From assembly GCF_000426285.1 (NCBI RefSeq), contig NZ_AUFB01000020.1, positions 1-64,000 of the forward strand: a DNA stretch of 64,000 nt, read 5' to 3'. Shown one piece after another: positions 1-8,634 of the stretch (within the stretch, counting starts at the first letter, position 1; every line of letters starts with the position of its first letter). The position numbers and the translations under genes were made by a program. The notes under the pieces were generated by a model. That model did no database searches. It was not told the DNA's origin and worked only from the letters and a program-made list of their open reading frames with translations. The stretch is from Rhizobium leucaenae USDA 9039. Lineage in GTDB: Bacteria > Pseudomonadota > Alphaproteobacteria > Rhizobiales > Rhizobiaceae.

Positions 1-225
1 CAGAAAGCGGCGCAGGAAATCCAGATGCTGTTCGCCCCATTCCGAAATCAAATCATAATCTTCACAGTCGCAGATCGTGCCGCAAACCACCAGAAACAGC
101 ACTTCCCGCAACCGGTAGGCGACACGCCAGGGATCGCGAACGTCCTCGATCTCACCGAGATGATCGAGCAACAGCTTCAATCGCGACTTCTCAAATCCCT
201 CCAATGCCACAACGTTCATCACCAT
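1..225 (-). CDS. ISAs1-family transposase, N-terminal part
   Basis: Reading the minus strand from ATG at 225 gives 75 uninterrupted codons running off the left edge. They carry the N-terminal signature of ISAs1/H-repeat transposases: a leucine-rich start, the stretch HLGEIEDVRDPWRVAYRL, then LFLVVCGTICDCEDYDLISE and WGEQHLDFLRRFL. This matches the domain that precedes the DDE catalytic domain. The catalytic part is outside the window, so whether the element is intact is unknown. A second in-frame ATG lies at 219. The IS sits immediately left of the paa genes and may have separated them from the rest of the pathway. Confidence 0.8.
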   Translation of the reverse strand, partial: MVMNVVALEGFEKSRLKLLLDHLGEIEDVRDPWRVAYRLREVLFLVVCGTICDCEDYDLISEWGEQHLDFLRRFL

Positions 226-304
226 GCCCTCCGAATCATCGAGGCCATAGGGAATCAGACTTCTGGCAAGCGGGAAATCGCGTTAACCCGAGTTCGGCAC
301 CCTG
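1..304 (-). mobile_element. 5' end of an ISAs1-family insertion sequence (truncated by window edge)
   Basis: The transposase start at 225 (minus) is preceded by about 79 bp ending in a plausible IS terminus: read on the minus strand from 304 it begins CAGGGTGCCGAACTCGGGTT, and a CAGGG start is typical of ISAs1-family ends as I recall them. The other end lies outside the window, so the inverted-repeat pairing and the target duplication cannot be checked. The boundary at 304 is an inference. Confidence 0.55.
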
Positions 305-537
305 GGGCGGCACTACGGGGCTTGAGCTTGCGGTTACTGGGGTCTTTAGATGCCAGGCTTTGGCTGCTTGGTGGTCGCTTTAGAAGCGGCCATTTGCCAA
401 GCATTCAATCACAGATCGATAAGCCGTTGGCGCAGTACTGCGTTCTCACACTGGTGGCTAAGACTTGGGCGGCTTCTTGAAGCCATTTCTGGAAAGTGAC
501 CTAATACATCTGGCCGCCGCTACCTTGGAGTGAAATC
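305..537. other. Spacer between the IS end and paaY; no gene recognised
   Basis: No protein with recognisable family features was found on either strand. A plus-strand reading frame crossing 25-480 is the complement of the transposase gene over much of its length and has no family signature. The segment ends with the upstream region of paaY. No clear promoter or ribosome binding site for the GTG at 538 is visible apart from TTGGAGTG. Confidence 0.4.
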
Positions 538-1158
538 GTGTCCCAAATCTACGCATATGACGGTGTGATACCCGTCATCGACCGAACCGCATTTGTTCAT
601 CCAGCGGCAGTGCTTATCGGGGATGTGATTGTTGGGCCGGGCTGCTACGTGGGGCCTTGTGCGGTCCTTAGAGGGGATTTCGGGCGAATTTTGCTGGAGA
701 CTGGGTCGAACATTCAGGAGACTTGCGTCGTTCACAGTTTCCCCAACTTAGAGGTCATTGTCGGAGAGTCCGGTCACATCGGTCATGGAGCCGTACTGCA
801 TGGATGCAAGATTGGTCGAAACGCCATGGTCGGGATGAATGCGGTCGTGATGGATGAAGCTGTCGTCGGCGAGAACTCCATTGTCGGAGCAATGAGTTTC
901 GTGAAAGCCGGGTTTGCCATTCCGCCAAACAGCCTCGTCGTCGGTTCGCCCGCAAAAGTCATTCGTGAGCTAAGTGACGAGGAAATCGCATGGAAGCGAC
1001 AAGGCACCGGCGTCTATCAGCGCTTGGCCCTCGACGCCAGGGATAAGCTGGTAGCGACAACCGCGTTGACAGAGGTTGAGCCCGATAGGCGGCGTATGAG
1101 CGCACCGGAGTATGATCCTTTAATTCTGGAGAGACTTAAGTTCAACGAACAGCCTTAA
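538..1158 (+). CDS. paaY: PaaY, gamma-carbonic-anhydrase-like hexapeptide-repeat thioesterase of phenylacetate degradation
   Basis: 206 aa from GTG at 538, the usual PaaY length (about 200 aa). The protein is a left-handed beta-helix of hexapeptide repeats; isoleucine/valine-rich hexads run from about residue 20 to 130, e.g. IGDVIVGPGCYVGPCAVLRGD and GHIGHGAVLHGCKIG. The metal-ligand histidines of gamma carbonic anhydrases are in place (VVHSFPN, GHIGHG). Known PaaY proteins hydrolyse dead-end ring-hydroxylated CoA thioesters; that role is inferred from family and context. The 3' end overlaps the convergent paaR by 17 bp. It is the only plus-strand gene left of the paaG/paaN divergence. Confidence 0.88.
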   Translation: MSQIYAYDGVIPVIDRTAFVHPAAVLIGDVIVGPGCYVGPCAVLRGDFGRILLETGSNIQETCVVHSFPNLEVIVGESGHIGHGAVLHGCKIGRNAMVGMNAVVMDEAVVGENSIVGAMSFVKAGFAIPPNSLVVGSPAKVIRELSDEEIAWKRQGTGVYQRLALDARDKLVATTALTEVEPDRRRMSAPEYDPLILERLKFNEQP

Positions 1159-1738
1159 GGCCTTCTAGCATCAATGTTGTCGCGATATCAGCGTACTCGT
1201 CTCTGCTGATCGGGCCATTAGGGCGGAACCACATGTACACCCAGTTCATCATTCCGAAGAGTGACATGGTGACTGGCATCAGCAATGGGCGGTCCTTACT
1301 TAAGTCGGGATTTATTTCGCGAATGACTGACGAGAATCGCTTCACAATTTGCCGTTCGATCTGTTGCAGCTCAGCCAACTGGGTCTCCGAGAGCGCGGTG
1401 GTACCCATCAGCTGAACCTGATGCTCGTTGTCGCGACCTTCATAGTTTCTCAAAACCGCTTTCACCAGCAACCGTAGCCGATCATGCGGAGCCAAGTCCA
1501 GTTTGTCGGCGGCCTCGATCGCTGCATCAAGTTCCGTCAGGTGAATGCGAACGATGTCGAAGATCAGCGCGTCCTTGCTCTGATAGTAATGATAGAGCAG
1601 GGCCTTTGACACACCTCCTTGGGACGCAATCATAGACATAGACGCTTTCTCCATGCCTTCCTTGGCAAATACAGCCGCAGCGTTCGCGAGGATTCCTCGA
1701 CGCTTTTCTTCAAAGTCAACCGCTCGTGTTCGTGCCAT
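1142..1738 (-). CDS. paaR: TetR-family regulator of the paa genes (PaaR-like)
   Basis: 198 aa. The N-terminal TetR helix-turn-helix spans about residues 10-60 (ILANAAAVFAKEGMEKASMS, then GGVSKALLYHYYQSKDALI), followed by an all-helical ligand domain. TetR-type PaaR proteins of beta- and alphaproteobacteria repress phenylacetate genes and are released by phenylacetyl-CoA. The gene is downstream of paaK on the same strand, 89 bp away, and overlaps the 3' end of paaY. A perfect palindrome at 4457-4470 between the divergent paa operons is its probable operator. It could also be a generic acyl-CoA-responsive TetR protein, but the location argues for paaR. Confidence 0.8.
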   Translation of the reverse strand: MARTRAVDFEEKRRGILANAAAVFAKEGMEKASMSMIASQGGVSKALLYHYYQSKDALIFDIVRIHLTELDAAIEAADKLDLAPHDRLRLLVKAVLRNYEGRDNEHQVQLMGTTALSETQLAELQQIERQIVKRFSSVIREINPDLSKDRPLLMPVTMSLFGMMNWVYMWFRPNGPISRDEYADIATTLMLEGLKAVR

Positions 1739-1827
1739 GCAACCCTGTTTCTCTCGTTCACGCAGTTTTAGAAAGCTAAACTTCCTATAGACTGAGATTT
1801 GGGGGTCGGGCTATCCCGACCTCCCGG

Positions 1828-3141
1828 TCATTCCTTCGGTCGTTTATCCACCACCCGTTTTGCCTTGCCTTCGGAACGAGCAACACCACCAGGCGAATGC
1901 ACCTCGATCTTTGTCGAAACGCCCACGATGCTCTTGATGTGATGCGCCAATTCCTTGGCCGAACCGGCCCGAACACCGTCTTCAGCCGCATCATCGATGC
2001 ATTCGACATGGACGATCATGTTGTCCATGCGACCAGCACGTGTCAGCTCGATCTGGAAATGCGGTGCCAGGCCACGGCATTTGAGAATCTGCTCCTCGAT
2101 CTGTGTCGGGAAAACATTCACGCCACGCAGGATCATCATATCGTCGGAACGCCCGGTAACCTTCTCCATACGGCGCATGGTACGGGCTGTGCCTGGAAGG
2201 AGACGTGTGAGATCGCGGGTCCTGTAGCGAATGATCGGCAGGCCCTCCTTCGTCAACGTCGTAAATACCAACTCGCCGAGTTCACCGTCAGGCAGCACTG
2301 CTCCCGTCTCGGGATCGATGATCTCCGGGTAGAAGTGATCCTCCCAGATGTGAAGACCGTCCTTTGTCTCAACGCACTCGTTGGCAACTCCTGGTCCCAT
2401 AACCTCGGACAGGCCATAGATGTCAACAGCATGCATGTCGAAAGCCCGTTCGATTTCCTCGCGCATGGCGTTCGTCCATGGTTCGGCACCAAAAATTCCA
2501 ACGGCAAGGGAGCTTTCCCTGGGATCAACGTCCTGACGACGGAACTCGTCGAGAATCGAGAGCATGTAGGATGGCGTTACCATAATGATGCGCGGCTTGA
2601 AGTCCTGTATCAACGTGACCTGGCGCTCTGTCATCCCGCCGGAGATCGGGACCACAGTACAGCCGAGCTTTTCTGCGCCGTAATGTGCCCCAAGCCCGCC
2701 CGTGAAGAGACCGTATCCGTAGGCGACATGGACAATGTCCCCGGCTCTACCACCGGAGGCCCGGATCGAGCGCGCAACGACGGTCGCCCACGTATCGATA
2801 TCCTTCTGCGTGTAGCCAACAACGGTCGGCTTGCCGGTCGTTCCTGATGAAGCATGGATTCGAGCAAGCTTTTCACGCGGAACCGCGAACATGCCGAAAG
2901 GGTAAGTGTCCCGAAGGTCTTTCTTCGTCGTGAACGGAAATTTGGCAAGGTCCGAAAGAGTTTTCAGATCAGACGGGTGCACGCCAGCTTCATCGAAACG
3001 TTGACGATAGAAAGACGAGTTTTCGTAGGCGTGTGTCAGGGACCACTTCATACGCTTGAGCTGGAGGCCCCCGATCTCGTCGCGAGATGCAGTCTCAATC
3101 GCCTCAAGGTCGCCGCCAGGGCGTGGTTCAAGATTTTCCAT
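1828..3141 (-). CDS. paaK: Phenylacetate-CoA ligase
   Basis: 437 aa. It activates phenylacetate with ATP and CoA to phenylacetyl-CoA plus AMP and PPi, the committed first step. Visible motifs are the P-loop-like ASSGTTGKPTVVGYT (about residue 100), FGAEPW, DIYGLSEVMGPGVA, and YRTRDLTRLLPG in the C-terminal half, then GRSDDMMILRGVNVFP, which is characteristic of PaaK. Start: ATG at 3141 is preceded by GGAGGAGGACAAT; a TTG five codons upstream lies on the ribosome binding site itself and is rejected. It is transcribed after paaG and paaI and before paaR. Length matches the family (about 435-440 aa). Confidence 0.95.
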   Translation of the reverse strand: MENLEPRPGGDLEAIETASRDEIGGLQLKRMKWSLTHAYENSSFYRQRFDEAGVHPSDLKTLSDLAKFPFTTKKDLRDTYPFGMFAVPREKLARIHASSGTTGKPTVVGYTQKDIDTWATVVARSIRASGGRAGDIVHVAYGYGLFTGGLGAHYGAEKLGCTVVPISGGMTERQVTLIQDFKPRIIMVTPSYMLSILDEFRRQDVDPRESSLAVGIFGAEPWTNAMREEIERAFDMHAVDIYGLSEVMGPGVANECVETKDGLHIWEDHFYPEIIDPETGAVLPDGELGELVFTTLTKEGLPIIRYRTRDLTRLLPGTARTMRRMEKVTGRSDDMMILRGVNVFPTQIEEQILKCRGLAPHFQIELTRAGRMDNMIVHVECIDDAAEDGVRAGSAKELAHHIKSIVGVSTKIEVHSPGGVARSEGKAKRVVDKRPKE

Positions 3142-3176
3142 ATTGTCCTCCTCCAAGGAATTAACGCGTCAGCCGG

Positions 3177-3626
3177 CTACCGATTTTCAGGAATGTGCGT
3201 GCCTTTGACCGTCCGAGAATGACCCCGGAATTCGGCAATCTGTTCACCCTGTTGGTTGACGACGGTCACGTCATAGATACCTCCGCGACCCCGTCGGGAG
3301 ACTTCCTTTGCGCTCGCTGTCAGGACATCGCCTTCGAAGGCCGGAGCGATAAACGTCACTGAACAATGTTGGGCCACTGTCCACTGGTTGTAGCCGTTGC
3401 AGGCGAAGGCGAGGGCCGAATCCGCCACCGTGAATATGTACCCACCATGACAGGATTGATGACCATTCAGCATGCATCGCGTGACTGTCATCTGGATCGA
3501 AGCTTTGCCAGGTGCCACCTCGATCAGCTTCATGTTCAAGAACTGAGACGCGTGGTCATTTGCCCACATGGCTTTGGCGCATGCCTCAGCAAGCTCTTGC
3601 GGTGAGAGCTGTTCAGCAACGCTCAT
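3177..3626 (-). CDS. paaI: PaaI hotdog-fold acyl-CoA thioesterase
   Basis: 149 aa hotdog-fold protein. The PaaI signature appears as NGHQSCHGGYIFTVADSALA at about residues 54-73, containing the conserved HGG and the acidic residue in the helix that form the active site. PaaI hydrolyses hydroxyphenylacetyl-CoA and related CoA esters, preventing CoA trapping. Its start overlaps the stop of paaG by 4 bp (ATGA), so the two are translationally coupled; paaK begins 35 bp after its stop. Length and position in the paa operon agree with the family. Confidence 0.93.
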   Translation of the reverse strand: MSVAEQLSPQELAEACAKAMWANDHASQFLNMKLIEVAPGKASIQMTVTRCMLNGHQSCHGGYIFTVADSALAFACNGYNQWTVAQHCSVTFIAPAFEGDVLTASAKEVSRRGRGGIYDVTVVNQQGEQIAEFRGHSRTVKGTHIPENR

Positions 3627-4411
3627 TGTCCCTTGAACTCCGGCTTCCGTTTGTCGAGGAAGGCAGAGACACCCTCGGCATAATCAGCACTGTGGCCTGC
3701 CTCACGCTGAAGGTCGCGTTCGAGGTCAAGCTGTTGATCAAGAGAGTTCGTTGCGGCAGCCTGGATTGCTCGCTTTGTAAGTCCCAGTCCTTTCGTCGGA
3801 CCGCTTGCGAGCTGCTGTCCCAGCTTCGTGGCTTCATCCAGGAGCTGTTCGTCGTCAACAGCCTTCCAGATCAGGCCCCAGTCAGCTGCCTTTTCCGCAC
3901 TCAAAGGCTCAGCGGTCAGCACCAGGGCCTTTGCACGTGCTTCCCCGATCAGGCGAGGCAAGCTCCAGGTTCCGCCCGAGTCCGGGACAAGGCCTATCTT
4001 TGCGAACGCCTGAATGAAGCGAGATGAGCGAGCGGCCAACGTGATGTCGCAGGCAAGTGCGATGTTTGCGCCTGCGCCAGCGGCGACCCCATTCACGGCG
4101 CAGACAATCGGCTTTTCGATTGTCCTGATAAGGCGGAGCAGGGGGTTGTAATAGGTCTCGATTGTGTGCCCGAGATCAGGCGTACCTTTGCGGGGATCGC
4201 GGTCTCCCAGGTCTTGCCCAGCGCAGAAGCCCCGACCCGAGCCCGTCAGAAGGACCGCGCGAATCTCTGCATCATCGCGCGCACGCTCAAGGCCCCGTCG
4301 AAGGGCGAGATGCATATCCTCGTTGAACGAGTTGAGCTTGTCGGGTCGGTTGAGCGTCAGGCGCAATAAGCCCTGGCTGAAGTCCTCAAGGACAGTATCG
4401 ATCTCGAGCAT
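3623..4411 (-). CDS. paaG: PaaG enoyl-CoA hydratase/isomerase (ring-epoxide isomerase step)
   Basis: 262 aa crotonase-fold protein. Visible are RLTLNRPDKLNSFNEDMH near the N-terminus, the oxyanion-hole stretch GRGFCAGQDLGDRD, NGVAAGAGANIALACDI and FIQAFAKIGLVPDSGGTW. The absence of both crotonase glutamates and the presence of the aspartate in VPDSGG are typical of PaaG, which isomerises 1,2-epoxyphenylacetyl-CoA to the oxepin. The start at 4411 is chosen because GAGGAAAT precedes it; the 72 extra upstream codons read through the operator and promoter region and are rejected. First gene of the minus-strand paaGIK operon. Confidence 0.93.
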   Translation of the reverse strand: MLEIDTVLEDFSQGLLRLTLNRPDKLNSFNEDMHLALRRGLERARDDAEIRAVLLTGSGRGFCAGQDLGDRDPRKGTPDLGHTIETYYNPLLRLIRTIEKPIVCAVNGVAAGAGANIALACDITLAARSSRFIQAFAKIGLVPDSGGTWSLPRLIGEARAKALVLTAEPLSAEKAADWGLIWKAVDDEQLLDEATKLGQQLASGPTKGLGLTKRAIQAAATNSLDQQLDLERDLQREAGHSADYAEGVSAFLDKRKPEFKGQ

Positions 4412-4456
4412 ATTTCCTCCTCGGCCGCGACAGGGCGATAAAAAAGACTTGCATAA

Positions 4457-4470
4457 ACCGACCGGTCGGT
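4457..4470. promoter_or_regulatory. Probable PaaR operator: perfect 14-bp palindrome in the divergent paaG/paaN promoter
   Basis: ACCGACCGGTCGGT is identical to its reverse complement. It lies in the 91-bp gap between the start codons of paaG (4411, minus) and paaN (4503, plus), where one TetR dimer could control both directions. ACCGACCGGTCGGT-type sites are the kind reported for PaaR of proteobacteria, from memory. I did not find a second copy near paaR or paaY. Confidence 0.75.
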
Positions 4471-4502
4471 CAATTGTATTCTCTGCAACAAGGGAGGCTT
4501 TC

Positions 4503-6170
4503 TTGAGCGAATTGTTTGAAAGACATCGGGTCCTGCTGGAGCGGGCTGTGCAGGCAACCCAAGAGCGCACATATTGGTCAGCATTTTCCGAGGTTCCCAG
4601 CGGGAAAATATATGGCGAATCCGCCAAGGCCGATGCAGCTGCCGCGTTCGATTCAAGACTTGGAAAGCCGTTTAATCTGCCTGATCATCCGGCTGAGGCG
4701 CCTATCGGAAACGAGGTTTCACCATATGGATTTCGCCTTGGCATCACCTATCCATCTGCCTCCATCAACACCTTGGTGAACGCCTCAAAGGCAGCTTCAA
4801 AAGCGTGGGCGGAAGTCGAGCCGGAGGCTCGTGTCGGGTCTTGCCTGGAAGCGTTGGTTCGTCTGAACAATCGAAGCTTTGAAATTGCGAATGCGGTGAT
4901 GCATACGAGCGGACAAGCGTTTGCGATGGCTTTTCAGGCTGGTGGGCCTCACGCTCAAGAACGAGGACTTGAGTCTGTCGCCTATGCCTACGCGGAAATG
5001 AAGAAGGTGCCGTCCAAAGCCATTTGGTCGAAGCCCCAAGGCAAGGGCGAACCCATTGTGCTGGAAAAACATTGGCGAATCATACCAAAGGGCATCTCAG
5101 TCGTCATCGGATGCAACACTTTTCCGACGTGGAATAGCTATCCCGGGCTTTTTGCGAGCCTAGCGTGCGGCAACACCGTGATTGTGAAGCCTCACCCCTC
5201 CGCTATCCTTCCCTTGGCAATGACAGTCGACATCGTACGCCAGGTCCTTGCTGAGCAGGGTCTTCCACCAGATGCAATTTTGCTTGGTCCAGATACGGCA
5301 GGTTCTGAAATCACGCGGGACCTCTTAAGTCACCGCGATGTCGCTATTATAGATTACACCGGTTCAACGTCATTCGGGGAATGGATTAAAAACAACACAC
5401 AAGGTGACGTTTACACAGAGGAAGCCGGGATAAACTCTGTAGTTATAGGCTCGACCGAGAACTTTGCCGGGATGTGCGACAATCTGGCGTTCTCTCTGTC
5501 GCTCTATAGTGGGCAGATGTGCACGTCTCCGCAAAATATCTTCATCCCGAGTAAGGGGATTGAGACGAACGAAGGTGCAAAGACGTTCAACGAGGTCGCA
5601 AATGGCATCGCCTCCGCCGTCGACAGGCTACTTGCGGACCCGGCCAGAGCGGCGGGCGTCTGTGGAGCGATCGCGAACCCTGCCACACTAGAGCGTGTAG
5701 ACAGCGGCAGGACGCTCGGTCGTCTCATCCGAGACTCTTCAGCAGTCGAGGGGCAGGGCGATGCCAGAACTGCTACGCCACTTATCGTGGCAGTCGAACC
5801 CGACGCCAGCGACACTTATGGCGAAGAACGGTTCGGTCCGATTTCGTTCGTCATACCGGTGGATGATGTTCGAGATGGCATCGACCGCGCAACTGCGTTG
5901 GCGTCGAAAAAGGGAGCTATAACAGCAGCTCTGTATAGCACGAACGTTGACGACATTGATTTTGCCGCAAATCGATTCGCCCGAGCTGGGGTGAATCTGT
6001 CAGTCAATCTCACCGGCGGCATTTTCGTCAACCAGAGTGCCGCGTTCAGCGATTTTCATGTCACTGGCGGCAATCCGGCGGGAAATGCAAGTCTAACCGA
6101 CGCTGCATTCGTGGCGAATCGGTTCCATGTGGCGATGTGGAGAAAACCATTTCAGGAAGCTGCTGAATAG
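4503..6170 (+). CDS. paaN: PaaN, aldehyde-dehydrogenase-fold protein of phenylacetate ring cleavage
   Basis: 555 aa from TTG at 4503, which has GGGAGG upstream; the much longer reading frame to the left runs through the paaG gene on the other strand. Aldehyde-dehydrogenase fold: GCNTFPTWNSYPGLFASLAC, TGSTSFGEWI (nucleotide and helix region) and the catalytic cysteine in YSGQMCTSPQNIF at about residue 340. This is the single-domain PaaN form (about 550 aa) without the MaoC hydratase domain of PaaZ. It is thought to act on the ring-opened semialdehyde CoA. The hydrolase activity of PaaZ would have to come from another protein. It forms an operon with the next gene, 57 bp downstream. Confidence 0.9.
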   Translation: MSELFERHRVLLERAVQATQERTYWSAFSEVPSGKIYGESAKADAAAAFDSRLGKPFNLPDHPAEAPIGNEVSPYGFRLGITYPSASINTLVNASKAASKAWAEVEPEARVGSCLEALVRLNNRSFEIANAVMHTSGQAFAMAFQAGGPHAQERGLESVAYAYAEMKKVPSKAIWSKPQGKGEPIVLEKHWRIIPKGISVVIGCNTFPTWNSYPGLFASLACGNTVIVKPHPSAILPLAMTVDIVRQVLAEQGLPPDAILLGPDTAGSEITRDLLSHRDVAIIDYTGSTSFGEWIKNNTQGDVYTEEAGINSVVIGSTENFAGMCDNLAFSLSLYSGQMCTSPQNIFIPSKGIETNEGAKTFNEVANGIASAVDRLLADPARAAGVCGAIANPATLERVDSGRTLGRLIRDSSAVEGQGDARTATPLIVAVEPDASDTYGEERFGPISFVIPVDDVRDGIDRATALASKKGAITAALYSTNVDDIDFAANRFARAGVNLSVNLTGGIFVNQSAAFSDFHVTGGNPAGNASLTDAAFVANRFHVAMWRKPFQEAAE

Positions 6171-6227
6171 GTCGCCCGTCCAACCGAATCTTCTTCCTTT
6201 CGCTCATCGACCACATGAGATTCTCAT

Positions 6228-8279
6228 ATGACCGTGACCACTTCATATCAGGGCCAGATTGCTGTTGTTTCAATCGATAATCCGCCCGTCAACGCCTTGT
6301 CCAAACACCTGCGGCACGACCTTTTAGATGCTGTTATCCGCCTGGATGCTGAGCCCGCTGTCGAGGCTGTTGTGCTGGCATGCGAGGGTCGCACGTTTAT
6401 CGCTGGCGCTGATGTGAATGAATTCGGTAAGCCACCTGAGGCACCGCATCTGCCGGATGTTGTCGCATCGATCGAGCATGCCAAGAAACCTTGGGTGGCT
6501 GCGATACACGGCAACGCGCTCGGTGGTGGCTTGGAGATAGCTCTGGGCTGCAGTTATCGACTCGCCGCGCCCAAGACAAACTTCGGCCTTCCGGAAGTGA
6601 AACTTGGGATCATTCCCGGCGCAGGCGGCACAGTCCGTCTGCCGCGACTGATCGGTGTCGAGGCTGCCGTTGACCTCGCGACGTCCGGAGCAGTGATCGG
6701 TACCGATAAGGCGCGGGTTCTCGGTCTGATAGATACCGTCGTGGAAGGTGATCTTCGGGAGGGCGCAGTCTCCTATGCGCAATCGATTGTCGGTCTGCCG
6801 AAGCCGCCACCACTCTCCCTGCGCAGTGCACCACAAAAGGACGGCGACTTCTGGGGCCAAGCCGAGTCCACTGTCAGATCCAAGTCAAAGGGGGAGATAG
6901 CGCCCTCTAAGGCGTTGGCTTCCATTCGTAACGCCACCGAGGTCGACTTCCATGCCGCAATGGCTTTCGAGAGAAGCACATTCCTGGACCTTCGGGCTTC
7001 CAAACAGGCTGCGGCGTTGCGACATGTGTTTTTTGCGGAACGCGCTGCCCCGCGTCCTCCGGAACTGAATGGCGTACCCGCGCTGGAAATTCGTTCGGCT
7101 GCGGTCGTCGGCGGCGGCACGATGGGGGCGGGCATCATTGCTGCTCTTAGAAACGCCGGACTTCCTGTTATCCTGATCGAGAGGGATGAAGAGGCTGCAG
7201 AACGAGGTCTGTCCAACGTCCGCGCCATTTTCGACGGCTTGGTGAAGCGTAGCCGGTTAACGGCTGAACTCGCCGCAGATCGCCTTGCGGGGGTGCAGAC
7301 GTCCACGGATTACGACACGCTCAAAGATGTTGATCTGGTGATCGAAGCCGTCTTCGAAGATTTGGTTGTCAAGCAAGCTGTCTTCAAGAGCCTTTCTGAA
7401 GCTTGCAGTGCAGAGGCCCTTCTGGCCACCAATACGTCGTATCTCGACCCCAACCAGATTGGGGCGCACGTAGAGAACCCGGAGCGGTTCCTCGGCCTGC
7501 ACTTCTTCAGCCCAGCCAACGTCATGAAGCTCTTGGAAATCGTGCCGACCTCTGTGACAAGTCCAGAGGCCGTTGCAAGAGGGATCGCCTTGGCTCGCTT
7601 GCTCGGGAAAATTCCAATCCGCGCCGGTGTATGCGATGGCTTTATCGGCAATCGCTTGCTTAAAGTTACCCGTGCGCAGGCCGAGCGCCTTCTCCTTGCA
7701 GGCGCAACGCCGTCTGCTGTCGACGCCGCCATGAGGCAGTTTGGTATGCCGATGGGACCTTTTGAAGCTCAGGATCTTGGCGGACTTGATATTGCCGCCT
7801 TTCAGAGGAAGGCGGCGAGGACTCGGGGTGAGGCAGTATTTGCCCCCATCGCTGATAGGCTGTGTGAGATTGGACGCTTGGGCCAGAAAACATCGGGCGG
7901 CTGGTACGACTACGCTCCCGGTGACCGCAAGCCACTTCCGTCGGACGTCGTTGCGGGAATTATCTCCAGCGAAGCTGGTGATCGCCCGTCTTTTCCATGG
8001 GACGGTGAAACTATTGCCGAAGCTATCATCTTCCCCATGATCAGCGAGGGAGCGGCGATTTTGGACGAAAGGATAGCCCTTTGTGCTGCCGATATCGATC
8101 TCGTGGAAATCCACGGATACGGCTTCCCGCGTTGGCGAGGTGGCTTAATGCACTATGGACTGGAGGTCGGTCTCACTAACGTCGTTGAACGGCTTAAGGA
8201 TCTGTCGTCGCAGGGGCTCGCTCCAACGCCATCACGAGGCTTGGTTGAAGCGGTCGTTTCGGGCTCGTTCGGGGGCTGA
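6228..8279 (+). CDS. Bifunctional enoyl-CoA hydratase / 3-hydroxyacyl-CoA dehydrogenase
   Basis: 683 aa fusion. Residues about 1-190 form a crotonase domain with both catalytic glutamates (GGGLEIALGC and GLPEVKLGIIPGAGGT). From about 290 onward comes a Rossmann dehydrogenase domain (VVGGGTMGAGIIAALRNAG), the dehydrogenase catalytic histidine region GLHFFSPANVMKLLEIV, and a C-terminal dimerisation region ending with EIHGYGFPRWRGGLMHY. In the paa context it likely does the PaaF plus PaaH steps, converting 2,3-didehydroadipyl-CoA to 3-oxoadipyl-CoA. It resembles FadJ/FadB and could also serve general beta-oxidation. The final thiolase (paaJ) is not next to it. Confidence 0.9.
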   Translation: MTVTTSYQGQIAVVSIDNPPVNALSKHLRHDLLDAVIRLDAEPAVEAVVLACEGRTFIAGADVNEFGKPPEAPHLPDVVASIEHAKKPWVAAIHGNALGGGLEIALGCSYRLAAPKTNFGLPEVKLGIIPGAGGTVRLPRLIGVEAAVDLATSGAVIGTDKARVLGLIDTVVEGDLREGAVSYAQSIVGLPKPPPLSLRSAPQKDGDFWGQAESTVRSKSKGEIAPSKALASIRNATEVDFHAAMAFERSTFLDLRASKQAAALRHVFFAERAAPRPPELNGVPALEIRSAAVVGGGTMGAGIIAALRNAGLPVILIERDEEAAERGLSNVRAIFDGLVKRSRLTAELAADRLAGVQTSTDYDTLKDVDLVIEAVFEDLVVKQAVFKSLSEACSAEALLATNTSYLDPNQIGAHVENPERFLGLHFFSPANVMKLLEIVPTSVTSPEAVARGIALARLLGKIPIRAGVCDGFIGNRLLKVTRAQAERLLLAGATPSAVDAAMRQFGMPMGPFEAQDLGGLDIAAFQRKAARTRGEAVFAPIADRLCEIGRLGQKTSGGWYDYAPGDRKPLPSDVVAGIISSEAGDRPSFPWDGETIAEAIIFPMISEGAAILDERIALCAADIDLVEIHGYGFPRWRGGLMHYGLEVGLTNVVERLKDLSSQGLAPTPSRGLVEAVVSGSFGG

Positions 8280-8634
8280 TGGAGCAGTCTCTCTCGTGGC
8301 GCGATCGTGCATCGACGAGTTTGCCCATGTCGGCGGAGGGCCCGATCCGCGCGACAGGCCGAAGCCGGTTGCTCCGCGGTGCATATTCGTACCTGATCTT
8401 CATACCGATACGCTAAAGGTGAAAAGCCGGATTTTCATTATCGTCCTTTAAGTGAAACGCGGCAAAAGCGGGACCATTTCAATCGCCCGCCGGAGCATTC
8501 CCCCTTGAACAAACATCGCGCAATTTGGAAAAACGAGCCACTCTTCAAATAAACCGTCACCGTCGTTTACTACTTCCGCATCGCTGATTGAACGCGGGAA
8601 GGCATCCCAACTTATAAGGGGTGGGGCTCGCTTT
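8280..8634. other. Gene-free stretch with a diverged repeat (copy A)
   Basis: No complete gene is supported. Roughly 8308-8430 resembles 29003-29123 in the same orientation (see the repeat entries). The rest, up to the regulatory element at 8635, has no recognised feature. Confidence 0.4.
8308..8430 (+). repeat. Diverged intergenic repeat, copy A (partner at 29003-29123)
   Basis: Both copies can be read in one frame as DEFA-GG-P-DRPKP-PR-F-PDL-D-LKV, with a single codon-length gap between them. They lie at the two outer edges of the molybdenum-hydroxylase island, on the same strand. The conserved reading frame suggests the remnant of a coding sequence, but no start codon or complete gene is visible and I do not recognise the family. 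Confidence 0.5.

Noticed and set aside
25..480. Plus-strand frame of 151 codons at the left edge
   Set aside because: It runs antisense to a clear ISAs1 transposase N-terminus and shows no family features.
4164..4502. Upstream extension of paaN
   Set aside because: It reads through paaG on the opposite strand and through the operator; the TTG at 4503 has its own ribosome binding site and gives family length.
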